The notes beneath the pieces are model-generated. The model saw nothing but the letters and a program-made list of their open reading frames with translations. It made no database searches and had not been told where the DNA came from. A program made the translations under genes and the position numbers. A stretch of DNA of 64,000 bases from Flavobacterium fluviale (GTDB lineage Bacteria; Bacteroidota; Bacteroidia; Flavobacteriales; Flavobacteriaceae): NCBI RefSeq assembly GCF_003312915.1, contig NZ_CP030261.1, forward strand, positions 2,170,001 to 2,234,000. Reading direction: 5' to 3'. Positions 9,595 through 19,025 of the stretch are shown here, piece by piece. Each line of letters opens with the position of its first letter. The first letter of the stretch is position 1.

Positions 9595-10470
9595 CTATTT
9601 CAAATTTTCCATAAGAGTTTTCAAAAAAGCAATAACTGCCTTTTTTTCATATACTTCTTTCAGCGAAATCAGCATCGCAGTGCGCGTCATTTCTTTTCCT
9701 TTTATCGGAATTGCAAATAAATCTTTTTCGTTTTCGACTGTAGTTTTGGTTAAAATCGTATGCCATTTTCCAGTTTTGATTAATTCAAGTAAAGTTGGAA
9801 TATCATTGATTTCAATCGTAACTTTCGGACTAAGATTATCTTTTTCAAAAGCTTTATTGATAAACTGAGTTGTGCTAAAACCGCTTGAAGGAAGCGCAAG
9901 CGGCAGCAAACTCACTTCTTCTAAAGAAATACTTTTTTTATGGATTAAAGGAGTTGCTGACGAAGTGACCAAAGCCATCGGCGAAGTAAATAATTCACGA
10001 TATTTAAAATGCGCTTCGGCGGCAATTTCTTCAAAAGTCAGAATGACATCGAGTTCAAAATGATTGAGTTTTTGAATTAATTCCTGCGAAGTTCCAAAGA
10101 CGATTTCGAATTGAATTTTCGGAAATTCAGAACTAAATAAAATTAAAGCTTTTGTAACCACATGCCGCAGTGCATACGTTACACCAATTGCAATTTTTCC
10201 CGCTTCGAGATTATTCAGATCTTTTAAAAGTTCGAAACCGTCAGAAGCTTTATTGACAGATTGCTGTGCGTAGACAGAAAATAAATCTCCAGCTTCTGTT
10301 AAAGTAATTCGTTTGCCAATTCTATTAAAAAGAGGAACTTGCAATTCATCTTCTAATTGTTTAATTTGTTGAGATAAAGTGCTTTGGCTGATGTGTAATG
10401 CCGATGCCGCTTCAGTAAAATTCAATAATTCCTTAGCTTTAAGAAAATATTTAAGCTGTCTGAGTTCCAT
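9595..10470 (-). CDS. LysR family transcriptional regulator
   Basis: The start at 10470 (MELRQLKYFLKAKELLNFT) gives the standard 291-residue LysR protein; an upstream in-frame start would add 34 residues of intergenic sequence. Residues 1-60 form the winged helix-turn-helix (FTEAASALHISQSTLSQQIKQLEDELQVPLF). Residues about 90-290 form the two-lobed effector-binding domain (GKIAIGVTYALRHV through the C-terminus). It is divergent from the metallo-beta-lactamase-fold gene, 103 bp away, and LysR proteins usually regulate the divergent neighbour and themselves. The effector ligand cannot be told from the sequence. Confidence 0.95.
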   Translation of the reverse strand: MELRQLKYFLKAKELLNFTEAASALHISQSTLSQQIKQLEDELQVPLFNRIGKRITLTEAGDLFSVYAQQSVNKASDGFELLKDLNNLEAGKIAIGVTYALRHVVTKALILFSSEFPKIQFEIVFGTSQELIQKLNHFELDVILTFEEIAAEAHFKYRELFTSPMALVTSSATPLIHKKSISLEEVSLLPLALPSSGFSTTQFINKAFEKDNLSPKVTIEINDIPTLLELIKTGKWHTILTKTTVENEKDLFAIPIKGKEMTRTAMLISLKEVYEKKAVIAFLKTLMENLK

Positions 10471-10573
10471 TTGTAAATCGGTTTTATCGATTGATTTTAT
10501 CGAAAAATACAGTTTTACAAATATAGAAATTATTAAGAACTTTGTATTGTTACAAAAATAGAGCAACAACAAG
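10471..10573. promoter_or_regulatory. Divergent control region of the LysR and MBL-fold genes
   Basis: On the minus strand TATATTTG (plus coordinates 10518-10525) matches the Bacteroidota -7 consensus TAnnTTTG and is well placed for the LysR gene. Near 10488 the imperfect dyad TCGAT-N7-ATCGA is a candidate LysR site. No clear -33 TTG at the right distance was found, so this is a partial match. Confidence 0.45.
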
Positions 10574-11296
10574 ATGAAAATTATAGCCTTACAAGAAGGA
10601 AATTATATAGCAGATTCTAAAAAAGAATTTAAACTTATTACAGAACAAACAACCGATTCTGGACTTAAAATGGCAATTCAGCCTTTTTTGGTAATTACCG
10701 ACAATGATGTTATTTTGCTCGATTTGGGTTTAGGATTTGTAAACGACGGAATTCCGTTTATTCATCAGATTCTTAGAAATAATAACATTGAACCCGAACA
10801 AATTACTAAAGTTTTAGTTTCGCATCTTCATAAAGATCATATTGAAGGAATTGGTTATTTTGAAAATGATAATTTCATTCCGAATTTCCCAAATGCAAAG
10901 ATTTATATTCAAAGAAGAGAAATAGATTTTGCTTTAGAGCAAACTAACAATCCGTCTTACGTATTTGAAATATTGAAGCAGCTGGAAAAACTCCCAAACG
11001 TAGAATTTCTAAATTCTGACAGCGGCAATATTACAGATGAAATTTTCTATGAAGTTTCTGCAGGACATACCAAGTTCCACCAAGTTTTCTGGATAAAATC
11101 CCATGATGAAATTGTTTTTTATGGTGCCGATGATTTGCCTCAGAAAATATATTTAAAAATCCCCGTTGCCTACAAAACAGATTTTGACGGAAAACGAGCC
11201 ATGGAATCTCGTAAAAAATGGGAACAGCAGGCAAAAGACGAAAACTGGAAAGTACTTTTGTATCATGATATGAAGACGCCGGTTTTAGAGTTTTAG
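10574..11296 (+). CDS. MBL-fold metallo-hydrolase, cytoplasmic
   Basis: This 240-residue protein has no signal peptide. The metallo-beta-lactamase motif HxHxDH is at His84, His86, Asp88 and His89 in SHLHKDHIEG. Further metal ligands are plausible in SAGHTKFHQVF and in YGADDLPQ. The opening is the usual hydrolase beta strand (AIQPFLVITDNDVILLDLGLG). It belongs to the broad lactonase/quorum-quenching/glyoxalase II-like superfamily; the sequence does not narrow the substrate. It is divergent from the LysR gene, which probably controls it, and it precedes a gamma-glutamylcyclotransferase-like gene by 41 bp. Confidence 0.88.
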   Translation: MKIIALQEGNYIADSKKEFKLITEQTTDSGLKMAIQPFLVITDNDVILLDLGLGFVNDGIPFIHQILRNNNIEPEQITKVLVSHLHKDHIEGIGYFENDNFIPNFPNAKIYIQRREIDFALEQTNNPSYVFEILKQLEKLPNVEFLNSDSGNITDEIFYEVSAGHTKFHQVFWIKSHDEIVFYGADDLPQKIYLKIPVAYKTDFDGKRAMESRKKWEQQAKDENWKVLLYHDMKTPVLEF

Positions 11297-11337
11297 TTTT
11301 TAAGTATTAAGAGAATAGAATTAAGTATTAAGACAAT

Positions 11338-11688
11338 ATGAGAGATTTAGCATCGATTCCAGCTTTGATTATTTACGGTTCGCTGGCGCCAGGCGAGTCC
11401 AACCACTCCGTTATGGATCCAATTAAAGGAGAATGGAAAAAAGCCACTATAAAAGGAAAACTGCAAGAAGGAGGCTGGGGTTCATCTTTAGGTTATAATG
11501 GATTTATTCCTGTAAGTTCTGAGGATGCTGAAACGATTAATTGTTATGTTCTTTTTTCAGAAGATCTGCCTGCAAATTGGGATTATTTAGATGAATTTGA
11601 AGGCGATGGCTACAGACGTATTCAAACAGAATATGAACTGGAAAATGATCAAAAGGGAATTGGGTTTATTTATGCTTTAAATGAATAA
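11338..11688 (+). CDS. Gamma-glutamylcyclotransferase (AIG2-like) family protein
   Basis: This small cytoplasmic protein of 116 residues has the family signature YGSLAPGES near its start, forming the substrate loop. The family block YLDEFEGDGYRR lies near the C-terminus, where an acidic residue acts in catalysis. The fold is the gamma-glutamylcyclotransferase/butirosin BtrG type, which releases pyroglutamate from gamma-glutamyl amines. It probably shares a transcript with the MBL-fold gene. The start is followed by a hydrophobic first strand and no signal peptide. Its stop is 9 bp from the end of the convergent sigma factor gene, with no obvious hairpin between them. Confidence 0.85.
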   Translation: MRDLASIPALIIYGSLAPGESNHSVMDPIKGEWKKATIKGKLQEGGWGSSLGYNGFIPVSSEDAETINCYVLFSEDLPANWDYLDEFEGDGYRRIQTEYELENDQKGIGFIYALNE

Positions 11689-11697
11689 AAGGAAAAT

Positions 11698-12309
11698 TCA
11701 GATTAAATTATTTAGTCTGAATTTTTTTTTAGCAGAAAACAACAAAAACAAAACGCTTCTTACTTTTTCTTCTAATGAAGAACGCAGGATGGAAAAAGCT
11801 TTAGTAATCTGAGCTTCAACCGTTTTTATAGAAACATTTAAATGTTCTGCAATTTCAATATTAGTCAGCCCTTCTTTTTTACTCAAAATGAAAACTTCCC
11901 TGCATTTTGGAGGAAGATTTTGAATCTCTTTATTTACAGCACTTAAAACTCTCTGAAAAGCTTCAGAATCATCTTCCTGAACAATTCCGTTTAAAGCGTC
12001 GTAATAAGATTTTTCTAGAGAAAATAGAGATTGATTTTTTCTATACAAATCTATAAACTCGTTGTAAGTCAATTTGTAAAGAAAACTTTTTAAAGCATGG
12101 TCAGATTTTAATCTCGTGCGCTGTTCCCAAACCTTAATAAAAACATTTTGTACAATGTCTTCGGCACTGTAAACATTTTTAACCAAGCTGTTTGCGTACA
12201 CGCAAAGTTTATGATGATAAGTATCGATTAAATAAGTATATGCCATTTCATCTCCATTTCTGAGAGACTCAATTAGTATATCATTATCGTTGTAATCATC
12301 AATTTTCAT
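11698..12309 (-). CDS. ECF RNA polymerase sigma factor (Bacteroidota expansion type)
   Basis: This 203-residue sigma-70 family protein holds region 2 (AYTYLIDTYHHKLCVYANSLV ... SAEDIVQNVFIKVWE) and region 4 (LPPKCREVFILSKKEGLTNIEIAEHLNVSIKTVEAQITKA), and lacks regions 1 and 3, so it is an ECF sigma. It is divergent from a FecR anti-sigma gene that precedes a SusC with an STN signalling domain. That is the classical trans-envelope loop: loaded SusC signals to FecR, which frees the sigma to transcribe the uptake genes. It should direct transcription of the 13954-24368 genes. A TATATTTG on its coding strand at 12315-12322 lies very close to the ATG, so its promoter assignment is uncertain. Confidence 0.95.
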   Translation of the reverse strand: MKIDDYNDNDILIESLRNGDEMAYTYLIDTYHHKLCVYANSLVKNVYSAEDIVQNVFIKVWEQRTRLKSDHALKSFLYKLTYNEFIDLYRKNQSLFSLEKSYYDALNGIVQEDDSEAFQRVLSAVNKEIQNLPPKCREVFILSKKEGLTNIEIAEHLNVSIKTVEAQITKAFSILRSSLEEKVRSVLFLLFSAKKKFRLNNLI

Positions 12310-12588
12310 AAAAACAAATATATAAATTAATAGTTTTTAGGGCTTATATTAGGATGGATTTGATGCAATTTCCCCACATTTTTGATTTTCTATTTGAAAA
12401 TTATTACAAATAAAATGATCCAAAAATGCAAAGATAAAAACATTTACTCTTTTATCTCTATCAAATTAGTCGTGTTTATTGAAAGAAAAAACTTGTGAAA
12501 AGAAAAAAAATCATGAAAATGAAAAAAACTTTATCAAATTGTTAGGGTTTTGTTTTTTTGCTTCGTAATAATATTAAAAACAACTAAA
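12310..12588. promoter_or_regulatory. AT-rich divergent region between sigma and FecR genes
   Basis: This 279-bp gap has no gene. It is very AT-rich with long A tracts (AAAGAAAAAAAATCATG near 12500). Promoters for both divergent genes should lie here. I see no complete TTG-N19-TAnnTTTG match on the plus strand. An ECF-specific promoter might be present but its consensus is not known to me for this sigma. Confidence 0.4.
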
Positions 12589-13737
12589 ATGACAGTGAAA
12601 AAATCAGAACGATTAATCGTTAAATTTATCACAAATCAGGCAAGTCAGGAAGAAATTGAGAAGCTGACGGAATGGTTAAAAGAGGATGAAAACAAAATTG
12701 TGTTTAAGGATTTTATAAAAACCAATTACGCGATAGACACTGTTATGAACACTTTTGATTCTACCGAAGTGAAAAAACAGCTTTCGCAAAGAATTCAAAA
12801 GGAAAATAATGTTTTTGGCAAAAGAAGATTTTCATCTTATTATAAATACGCAGCGATTTTAATTGTCGCTTTGGGAGGATTTTATTTTTATAAAAATTCA
12901 GAACCAGTACAGTCAAAACAAAATGTGGTGATTCCGAGAGAAGATGAAATTGTACTGCAGCTAGGAAATGATTCACAAACTCTTGATCCTAACGAAGCCA
13001 GAAATGTAACCGATAAAGATGGAAATGTAATTGGAAAACAAGAAAAAAACAGATTGGTTTATAATAAAGCTTATTCTGAAGGCAAACTGGTTTATAATAT
13101 CATTAGAATTCCTTACGGTAAAAAGTTCGAAGTGCAATTATCAGACGGAACGCTGGTGCATTTAAATGCTGGAACATCGTTACGATATCCGCTTCAGTTT
13201 ATCAAAAATAAAAATCGACAAGTGTATCTGCTGGGCGAAGCTTATTTTGAAGTCGAAAAAGATAAAACACATCCGTTTATAGTGAATACACAAAATATAA
13301 ATGTTGAGGTTTTAGGAACTCAATTTAACGTAGATACGTATACTGAAAATATAAGTACTGATGTTGTTTTGGCAGAAGGAAAAGTATCGCTTTATAAAGA
13401 TCAGAAAACTAGAGAAACCCCTGTTTACTTAAAACCAGGTGAAAAAGGTTCGGTTGTAAAAAATCATTCGGAGATAAAAATAGAGCAAGTCAATACAGAT
13501 TATTATACAGCTTGGGTAAAAGGAAGTCTGGTGTTTAAAAATGCATCGTTTGAGGATATTATCAAAAAGCTGGAGCGTCATTATAATGTCACTTTTATAA
13601 ACCGAAACAAAATTCTCGGGAAAGAAATTTTCAACGCCCGTTTTGATAATGAACCAATTGAAGTGGTGTTGAAATATTTCAGTGATAGTTATGCAATTGA
13701 TTATATCATTGATAGAGATAGAATTACGATTAAGTAA
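12589..13737 (+). CDS. FecR-type anti-sigma factor with DUF4974 domain
   Basis: The start at 12589 (MTVKKSERLIVKFI) avoids 13 hydrophobic residues encoded by the leader sequence. The 382-residue protein has a cytoplasmic N-terminal sigma-binding part (about 1-80), one membrane helix (YYKYAAILIVALGGFYFY, about 83-100), the periplasmic FecR domain (RIPYGKKFEVQLSDGTLVHLNAGTSLRYP, about 180-290) and a C-terminal DUF4974 domain (FKNASFEDIIKKLERHYNVTF) that resembles the STN fold. It would hold the divergent ECF sigma inactive until the downstream SusC porin signals. Orientation and distance to sigma and SusC genes are typical. Confidence 0.95.
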   Translation: MTVKKSERLIVKFITNQASQEEIEKLTEWLKEDENKIVFKDFIKTNYAIDTVMNTFDSTEVKKQLSQRIQKENNVFGKRRFSSYYKYAAILIVALGGFYFYKNSEPVQSKQNVVIPREDEIVLQLGNDSQTLDPNEARNVTDKDGNVIGKQEKNRLVYNKAYSEGKLVYNIIRIPYGKKFEVQLSDGTLVHLNAGTSLRYPLQFIKNKNRQVYLLGEAYFEVEKDKTHPFIVNTQNINVEVLGTQFNVDTYTENISTDVVLAEGKVSLYKDQKTRETPVYLKPGEKGSVVKNHSEIKIEQVNTDYYTAWVKGSLVFKNASFEDIIKKLERHYNVTFINRNKILGKEIFNARFDNEPIEVVLKYFSDSYAIDYIIDRDRITIK

Positions 13738-13953
13738 GTTAGTTGTTAGTTGTTAGTTGTTAGTTGTTAGTTTGAATGTTAATACTCTAAAAATCTAAAA
13801 TCTAAAATAAAAAAATCGCCTATGTAACAGAAATCCAAAAATGAAATGGATCGTTATTTATAAAAAAAAACCGGAAAATGCGCCAACATTTCCCGGTAGA
13901 GTAAATGCGGTCAGTTAATTAGCCAACCAACATAAAAAAAACATTTTAAAAGT
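13738..13953. promoter_or_regulatory. Leader of the second susC: heptamer repeat and hairpin
   Basis: Just after the FecR stop the heptamer AGTTGTT is repeated four times in tandem (about 13741-13768). Farther on, CCGGAAAATG (13871-13880) pairs with CATTTCCCGG (13887-13896) around a 6-nt loop with one mismatch. It is followed by GTAGAGTAAATGCGG rather than a T run, so it looks more like a leader RNA structure than a terminator. The sigma-dependent promoter for susC probably lies here. Confidence 0.45.
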
Positions 13954-16900
13954 ATGAAAAAACTATTGAACAAAATCAGGTTCGACAAGCCTTTTTTGAA
14001 ATTTGATTTGAAGATGAAATTGACCACATTATTTTTATTCACCGCCTTAACAATAATGCACGCCGGAACTACTTATTCGCAGAAAGCTAAAATTTCTTTT
14101 AGTGCAAATAATATGACTGTTGCAAAAGCTATTGAAAAGTTAGAATACACAACCAATTACAGATTTGTATATAATGTAAGATCTGTTGATCTAAACAGGA
14201 TCATTACAATTAATGAGAGTAATGTTGCTATTGAGACACTCTTAAATACCATTTTTGGCAATACAGGAACCGATTATAAAGTTTCTGGAAACCATATTGT
14301 TTTAATGGCAAGAAAAGCTCCTGCAGAAAAAGCAACCGTAAAAGCGGAAGCAGACTTTATCGTAAAAGGACGCGTAACCGATGAAAAAGGCATGCCTTTA
14401 GTTGGCGCCGCAATTTCAGATAATGGTTCGGGTAGAGGAGTACAGACAGATTTTAATGGAGAATATCAAATTATCACGGTAGGCAGCGAAACTACTTTGG
14501 CATTTGCTTATTTAGGATATGTAAGACAAGAAATTAAAGTTGAAGGAAGAAGCGTTATAAATGTTGTTTTGAAAGAAGATGTTCTGGAATTAGAAGGCAT
14601 AGTATTAAAAACAGGTTATCAGGAAATTACGGCTGAGAAAGCAACAGGATCTTTTTCTAGTTTAAAAGCAAAAGATTTTCAGGAGCAGCGTTTAAATAGT
14701 TTAGACAAAATTTTAGAAGGTCGTATTGTTGGGTATCAAGACGGAAAAATTCGTGGAACTACCTCTATGACAGGTGTAAGCGCCCCTTTATATGTTATTG
14801 ATGGTTTTCCAGTAGAAAATACAAAATTAACTCCGTATGCTTCTATAGAAGAAAATCTGCCTAACCTGAATTTAGAAGATATTGAAACTATTACAGTTTT
14901 AAAAGATGCAGCAGCTTCTTCTATCTACGGTGCGCGCGCAGCAAATGGAGTGGTGGTTATTACAACTAAAAAAGCAAAAGCAGGAAAAACAAATATTTCA
15001 TTTTCAAGTAATTTAACGGTTACGCCTTATAGAAATTATACTGGTAACCTTACCAGTTCTGCTGATATTATTGGTTTAGAAAAAGGATGGGCAGACGGAA
15101 ACCCTAATTTGAAAACTGCTAATGCAAATACGTATGCACAGTCATTGTTAAATAATGCTGTATTTACAAGTTTAGGAATGCAGACTATTTTAAATGGTTA
15201 TGCTGGAAATATTTCGCAGGCAGAAATGAATGGTCGTTTAGATCAACTTGGTTCTCAAGGTTATAAATACTACGATGATGTAGCAAGATATGCAAAACGC
15301 GATCAGTATTTTATGCAGCATAACCTTAGTTTAGGAAAAGCTACAGAAAGCAATTCATTTAATGCTTCTTTAACTTACAAAGACAATCAGCTTGAGGATA
15401 TTTATTCTGAAAATGAAACAGTTGGTCTTAATTTAAAAAACTCCACTCAAATTAACAGCTGGTTATCTTTAGACTTAGGAACTTATGTTAATTATGGAAG
15501 AGGAGATACACAGAGTTATAATCCTATTAACACTTCTACAGGTATATTTAATGCGGGTTATAAACATCAGCCGTATAATCAGTTAGTTAATAATGATGGA
15601 ACTAACTTTGTTTCTACACCAGAATCTCGCTACAATGCTTTCACGCTAAATTCTCTTAAAAACTACGGTCTTTATGATATGAATATTACGCCAATGGATG
15701 AGTTGGGGAGAAATTTAATTGAAAGTAAAAATTTCCTGAACAGAACTTATGCAAAGTTTAATGTGAAATTTAGTCATGCATTTACATATGATGCTATGTT
15801 CCAATACGAATTTGGTTCAGATCGTGCCAACCAGCTGTTTGATAAAGATTCATACTATGTAAGAAGTAAAGTAAATGGTATGGTGACACTTGCCAATAAC
15901 AGAGCAGTTTATAATTTGCCTTACGGCGATATTGTAAAAAATACAGAACAGATTACAAATGCATATAATTTCCGCCAGCAGTTAAATTTCAATCAAACTT
16001 TTAACGACAAGCATGATGTGTCTGCTATTGCAGGTATGGAAATTCGTCACACTAAGTTACAATTTAATACCAATACTCGTTATGGATATGATGCTCAGAC
16101 TTTAGGATTTGCAACAGTAAACCAGACAGATCTTCTTAAAGTGTACGGTAGTATTTTTAGCGGCTACATGATACAAGACGAATTTTCATTAGAAAAAGAA
16201 TTATTAAACCGTTATGTTTCTGTTTATGGAACGGGAGGATATACTTATGATAAAAAGTATTCAGTATCAGGAAGTTTAAGATGGGATCGTTCTAACCTTT
16301 GGGGAACAGACAGCGAATATCAAAATAAGCCCACATGGTCAGCTGGAGCTGCATGGAATATCGATAAAGAATCATTTTTTACTGCTTCATGGATAGATGC
16401 ACTTAAAGTTCGTGCTTCTTATGGTATTGGAGGAAATATTGCGAAAGACTCTGCTCCTTATTTAACAGCTTATTACAATTCTAATCCAAATGTTGGAGGA
16501 AATCAGGGAACTGTTCGATCAAGACCAAATCCAGAATTATCTTGGGAGAAAACTACAACAACTAACATTGGTTTAGATTTCTCATTCTTCAAAAACAGAT
16601 TAGGAGGAACTCTGGATCTTTATAACAAAAAAGGAGAAAATTTATTAGCGAGCAGTCAAGGAATTCCAACAGAAGGATGGGGGTATTCAACTTATAAAAT
16701 CAATAACGGAGAAATGACTAACAAAGGTATCGAAGTTAGTTTAAGAGGAACAATTGTGAAAACACCTTCATTCTCTTGGGACGCAGCTGTTTTATATGCG
16801 AACAACAAAAACAATGTCGATTATGTAAATGTAAAAGCGCCGGTTTATTACCTGCAGATAGATCAAGCACAATCTTTTCCGAGAGTAGGTACCAACTTTA

Positions 16901-17541
16901 ATTCTATTTATGGTTATAAATGGGCAGGACTAAGCGCAACAGGAATTCCTCAAGTTTATGATGCTTCAGGAGCTGCAGTAAAATACAATCCGGGACAATT
17001 AGAAGCAATCGAAGATTATGGTTCAACAGTTCCTATACACAGCGGTTCTTTCCATACTTCTGCAAATTATAAAAACTTCTCGCTGTCGGCTCTTTTCATT
17101 TATGAGTTAGGACATAAAGTAAGAAATACATTCCTGCCAATGTTATCCAACAATTATAATGGAGCAGCTGGAGGTTACGTAACAGATATCACTGTAGTAA
17201 ATAATCATATTGCAGACCGTTGGATGCAGCCTGGTGATGAGGCTTTTACCAATGTGCCAAGAGCTGTTTATGAGTATGATCCAGAATTTAATTCAGATTC
17301 TCGTACTATTTATTCGTATGTAGATATTAATATTTTGGATGCTTCAAACTTGAGATTGAGCAACATTTCATTGGCTTATCAAATGCCAAAAGACCTTATT
17401 AAAAGAGCAAAATTAGATGGTGTACGTTTTAACTTGAACGCAGAAAACGTTTACACCTTCGCTAAAAGCAGAGACGCGAAGTTCCTTCTAGGCGGTTTCA
17501 CATCTCCAAGTTTTGTTTTGGGTGTAAATGTTAATTTCTAA
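13954..17541 (+). CDS. SusC/RagA-type TonB-dependent porin with N-terminal STN signalling domain
   Basis: This 1195-residue outer membrane porin has, in order: a signal peptide region (ending near TTYSQK), an STN domain (about 45-125, FSANNMTVAKAIEKLEYTTNYRF), a carboxypeptidase-regulatory-like beta domain (about 135-210, KGRVTDEKGMPLVGAAI), the plug (about 215-340, with ITVLKDAAASSIYGARAANGVVVITTKK) and the barrel ending in VLGVNVNF with terminal Phe. The STN domain is present only in porins that signal to FecR, matching the upstream sigma/FecR pair. It imports an unknown ligand with the SusD encoded 17 bp downstream. The downstream protease and thioredoxin-like genes suggest a peptide substrate (inference). 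Confidence 0.96.
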   Translation: MKKLLNKIRFDKPFLKFDLKMKLTTLFLFTALTIMHAGTTYSQKAKISFSANNMTVAKAIEKLEYTTNYRFVYNVRSVDLNRIITINESNVAIETLLNTIFGNTGTDYKVSGNHIVLMARKAPAEKATVKAEADFIVKGRVTDEKGMPLVGAAISDNGSGRGVQTDFNGEYQIITVGSETTLAFAYLGYVRQEIKVEGRSVINVVLKEDVLELEGIVLKTGYQEITAEKATGSFSSLKAKDFQEQRLNSLDKILEGRIVGYQDGKIRGTTSMTGVSAPLYVIDGFPVENTKLTPYASIEENLPNLNLEDIETITVLKDAAASSIYGARAANGVVVITTKKAKAGKTNISFSSNLTVTPYRNYTGNLTSSADIIGLEKGWADGNPNLKTANANTYAQSLLNNAVFTSLGMQTILNGYAGNISQAEMNGRLDQLGSQGYKYYDDVARYAKRDQYFMQHNLSLGKATESNSFNASLTYKDNQLEDIYSENETVGLNLKNSTQINSWLSLDLGTYVNYGRGDTQSYNPINTSTGIFNAGYKHQPYNQLVNNDGTNFVSTPESRYNAFTLNSLKNYGLYDMNITPMDELGRNLIESKNFLNRTYAKFNVKFSHAFTYDAMFQYEFGSDRANQLFDKDSYYVRSKVNGMVTLANNRAVYNLPYGDIVKNTEQITNAYNFRQQLNFNQTFNDKHDVSAIAGMEIRHTKLQFNTNTRYGYDAQTLGFATVNQTDLLKVYGSIFSGYMIQDEFSLEKELLNRYVSVYGTGGYTYDKKYSVSGSLRWDRSNLWGTDSEYQNKPTWSAGAAWNIDKESFFTASWIDALKVRASYGIGGNIAKDSAPYLTAYYNSNPNVGGNQGTVRSRPNPELSWEKTTTTNIGLDFSFFKNRLGGTLDLYNKKGENLLASSQGIPTEGWGYSTYKINNGEMTNKGIEVSLRGTIVKTPSFSWDAAVLYANNKNNVDYVNVKAPVYYLQIDQAQSFPRVGTNFNSIYGYKWAGLSATGIPQVYDASGAAVKYNPGQLEAIEDYGSTVPIHSGSFHTSANYKNFSLSALFIYELGHKVRNTFLPMLSNNYNGAAGGYVTDITVVNNHIADRWMQPGDEAFTNVPRAVYEYDPEFNSDSRTIYSYVDINILDASNLRLSNISLAYQMPKDLIKRAKLDGVRFNLNAENVYTFAKSRDAKFLLGGFTSPSFVLGVNVNF

Positions 17542-17558
17542 TTTATAAAGACTAGACG

Positions 17559-18965
17559 ATGAAAAATATATATAAAAAAGCAGCCTTTTTATTAGCTTTA
17601 GGATTGACTTTTGCTTCTTGCGAAAATTATTTGGATGATGTTCCAAAAGGATCAAAATCGCCAACAACATTAGCAGATTATGAAGCTTTTTTACGTGACG
17701 AATACACAAACCACAGAGTAAATATAATTGGCGCTTCACTATTACTAAACGACCAATATGCAACTCTAGCTACTTTATCAAGCGATAGATTGACTAATGC
17801 TAATTACATGTGGGATGAAAATGCCGACCGTATTGCATTGAAAGTATCTGATGAAACGACTTTTTACGCAAGTTATCAAGGAATTTCAACCTTTAATTTA
17901 CTTATCGAGAGTGTTCTAAATTCAACTAAAGCTACAGAAGAAGAAAAAAGAGTGGTTTGGGCAGAAGCAAAAGTACTGCGTGCCATGAACTATTTTAATT
18001 TGGTTAATTTTTATGCAGATACTTATGTCGCTTCTACAGCTGCTACAAAATTATCAGTTCCGTTAATTACCAGTGCCAATATAAATGCGCCAAGCAAGCA
18101 GGTAACCATTCAAGAATTGTATGATTTTATTTTGAATGATGTTAAAGAAGCACTTCCTTATCTGCCTAAAGTTTCACAAACAGCTTTACATCCAAATTTA
18201 GGCACTGGATATGCATTTTATTCAAGAGTTTATCTGCAAATGAATAATTACACAGAAGCCTTAAAATATGCAGACTTAGCATTGGCAGAAAACAATAAAT
18301 TGTACGATTGGGTTGGATATTACAATACCAATAAAGCAATTATTGATGTTCCAAATTCATATACTGCGACAACTTCTCCTATGGGATTTAATTATGTAGA
18401 AAATTATAATTATCGTCATGGTATTACAAATAATTTATCTACAGAAAATAGTATTCCAGTAGAGCGCGCGCAGCGTTTTGAAACTGGCGATGCCCGTTTT
18501 ATTTCTCGTTGGAAAATCTACACTGTTGGTGCAGAAACGTATTACAGAAGAACGTTATCTGGCTTTTTTAACTTAGGAGGAATTACAACTGTAGAAATTT
18601 ATTTGATTAAAGCAGAATGTCTGGCGCGTGCAGGGCAGATCAGTGACGCTTTAGGTGTTTTAAATACGGTTCGTAAAACGCGTATTCTTCCAGCTTCTTA
18701 TCAGGATATTTCAACTACAGATCAGGCGACTGCACTAAGAGCTATTTACAGAACAAAAAATAATGAACTTGTTAATACGTTGATTCCTTTTGCAGACGCA
18801 CGCCGTTTAAATGCAGAAGGTGTTTATAAAGTAAGTTTTACTAAAACTGCCAACGGAAATACGTATACTTTATCATCAGATTCTCATTTATGGACAATGC
18901 CATTTCCACAGGGAGCAACGCAAAATCCAGGAAACGGAACGATAACTCAAAATGTAGATAAATAA
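17559..18965 (+). CDS. SusD/RagB-like nutrient-binding lipoprotein
   Basis: This 468-residue lipoprotein has lipobox TFASC, lipidated Cys21, followed by ENYLDDVPKG, the usual SusD start. The helix AEAKVLRAMNYFNLVNFYAD (near 130) and the VEIYLIKAECLARAG repeat (near 345) are SusD/TPR features. It is shorter than polysaccharide SusDs and belongs to the RagB-like side of the family, which also serves peptide uptake. It forms the lid for the SusC porin just upstream. A strong hairpin terminator follows immediately, so the thioredoxin-like genes may be expressed at a lower level or from their own promoter. Confidence 0.94.
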   Translation: MKNIYKKAAFLLALGLTFASCENYLDDVPKGSKSPTTLADYEAFLRDEYTNHRVNIIGASLLLNDQYATLATLSSDRLTNANYMWDENADRIALKVSDETTFYASYQGISTFNLLIESVLNSTKATEEEKRVVWAEAKVLRAMNYFNLVNFYADTYVASTAATKLSVPLITSANINAPSKQVTIQELYDFILNDVKEALPYLPKVSQTALHPNLGTGYAFYSRVYLQMNNYTEALKYADLALAENNKLYDWVGYYNTNKAIIDVPNSYTATTSPMGFNYVENYNYRHGITNNLSTENSIPVERAQRFETGDARFISRWKIYTVGAETYYRRTLSGFFNLGGITTVEIYLIKAECLARAGQISDALGVLNTVRKTRILPASYQDISTTDQATALRAIYRTKNNELVNTLIPFADARRLNAEGVYKVSFTKTANGNTYTLSSDSHLWTMPFPQGATQNPGNGTITQNVDK

Positions 18966-18971
18966 AAATCC

Positions 18972-19009
18972 AAAAGCTTCCTGAATAGGATTCCGAAAAG
19001 GAAGCTTTT
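18972..19009 (+). terminator. Rho-independent-like terminator after susD
   Basis: AAAAGCTTCC (18972-18981) pairs with GGAAGCTTTT (19000-19009) around an 18-nt loop, and the right arm runs into six T residues. It lies 6 bp after the susD stop and 16 bp before the next ATG. It would limit read-through into the thioredoxin-like genes. Confidence 0.75.
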
Positions 19010-19025
19010 TTAACATCAATCAAAA

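Noticed and set aside
9548..10561. Plus-strand open frames opposite the LysR gene
   Set aside because: They are shadows of a well-conserved LysR regulator and have no recognisable domains.
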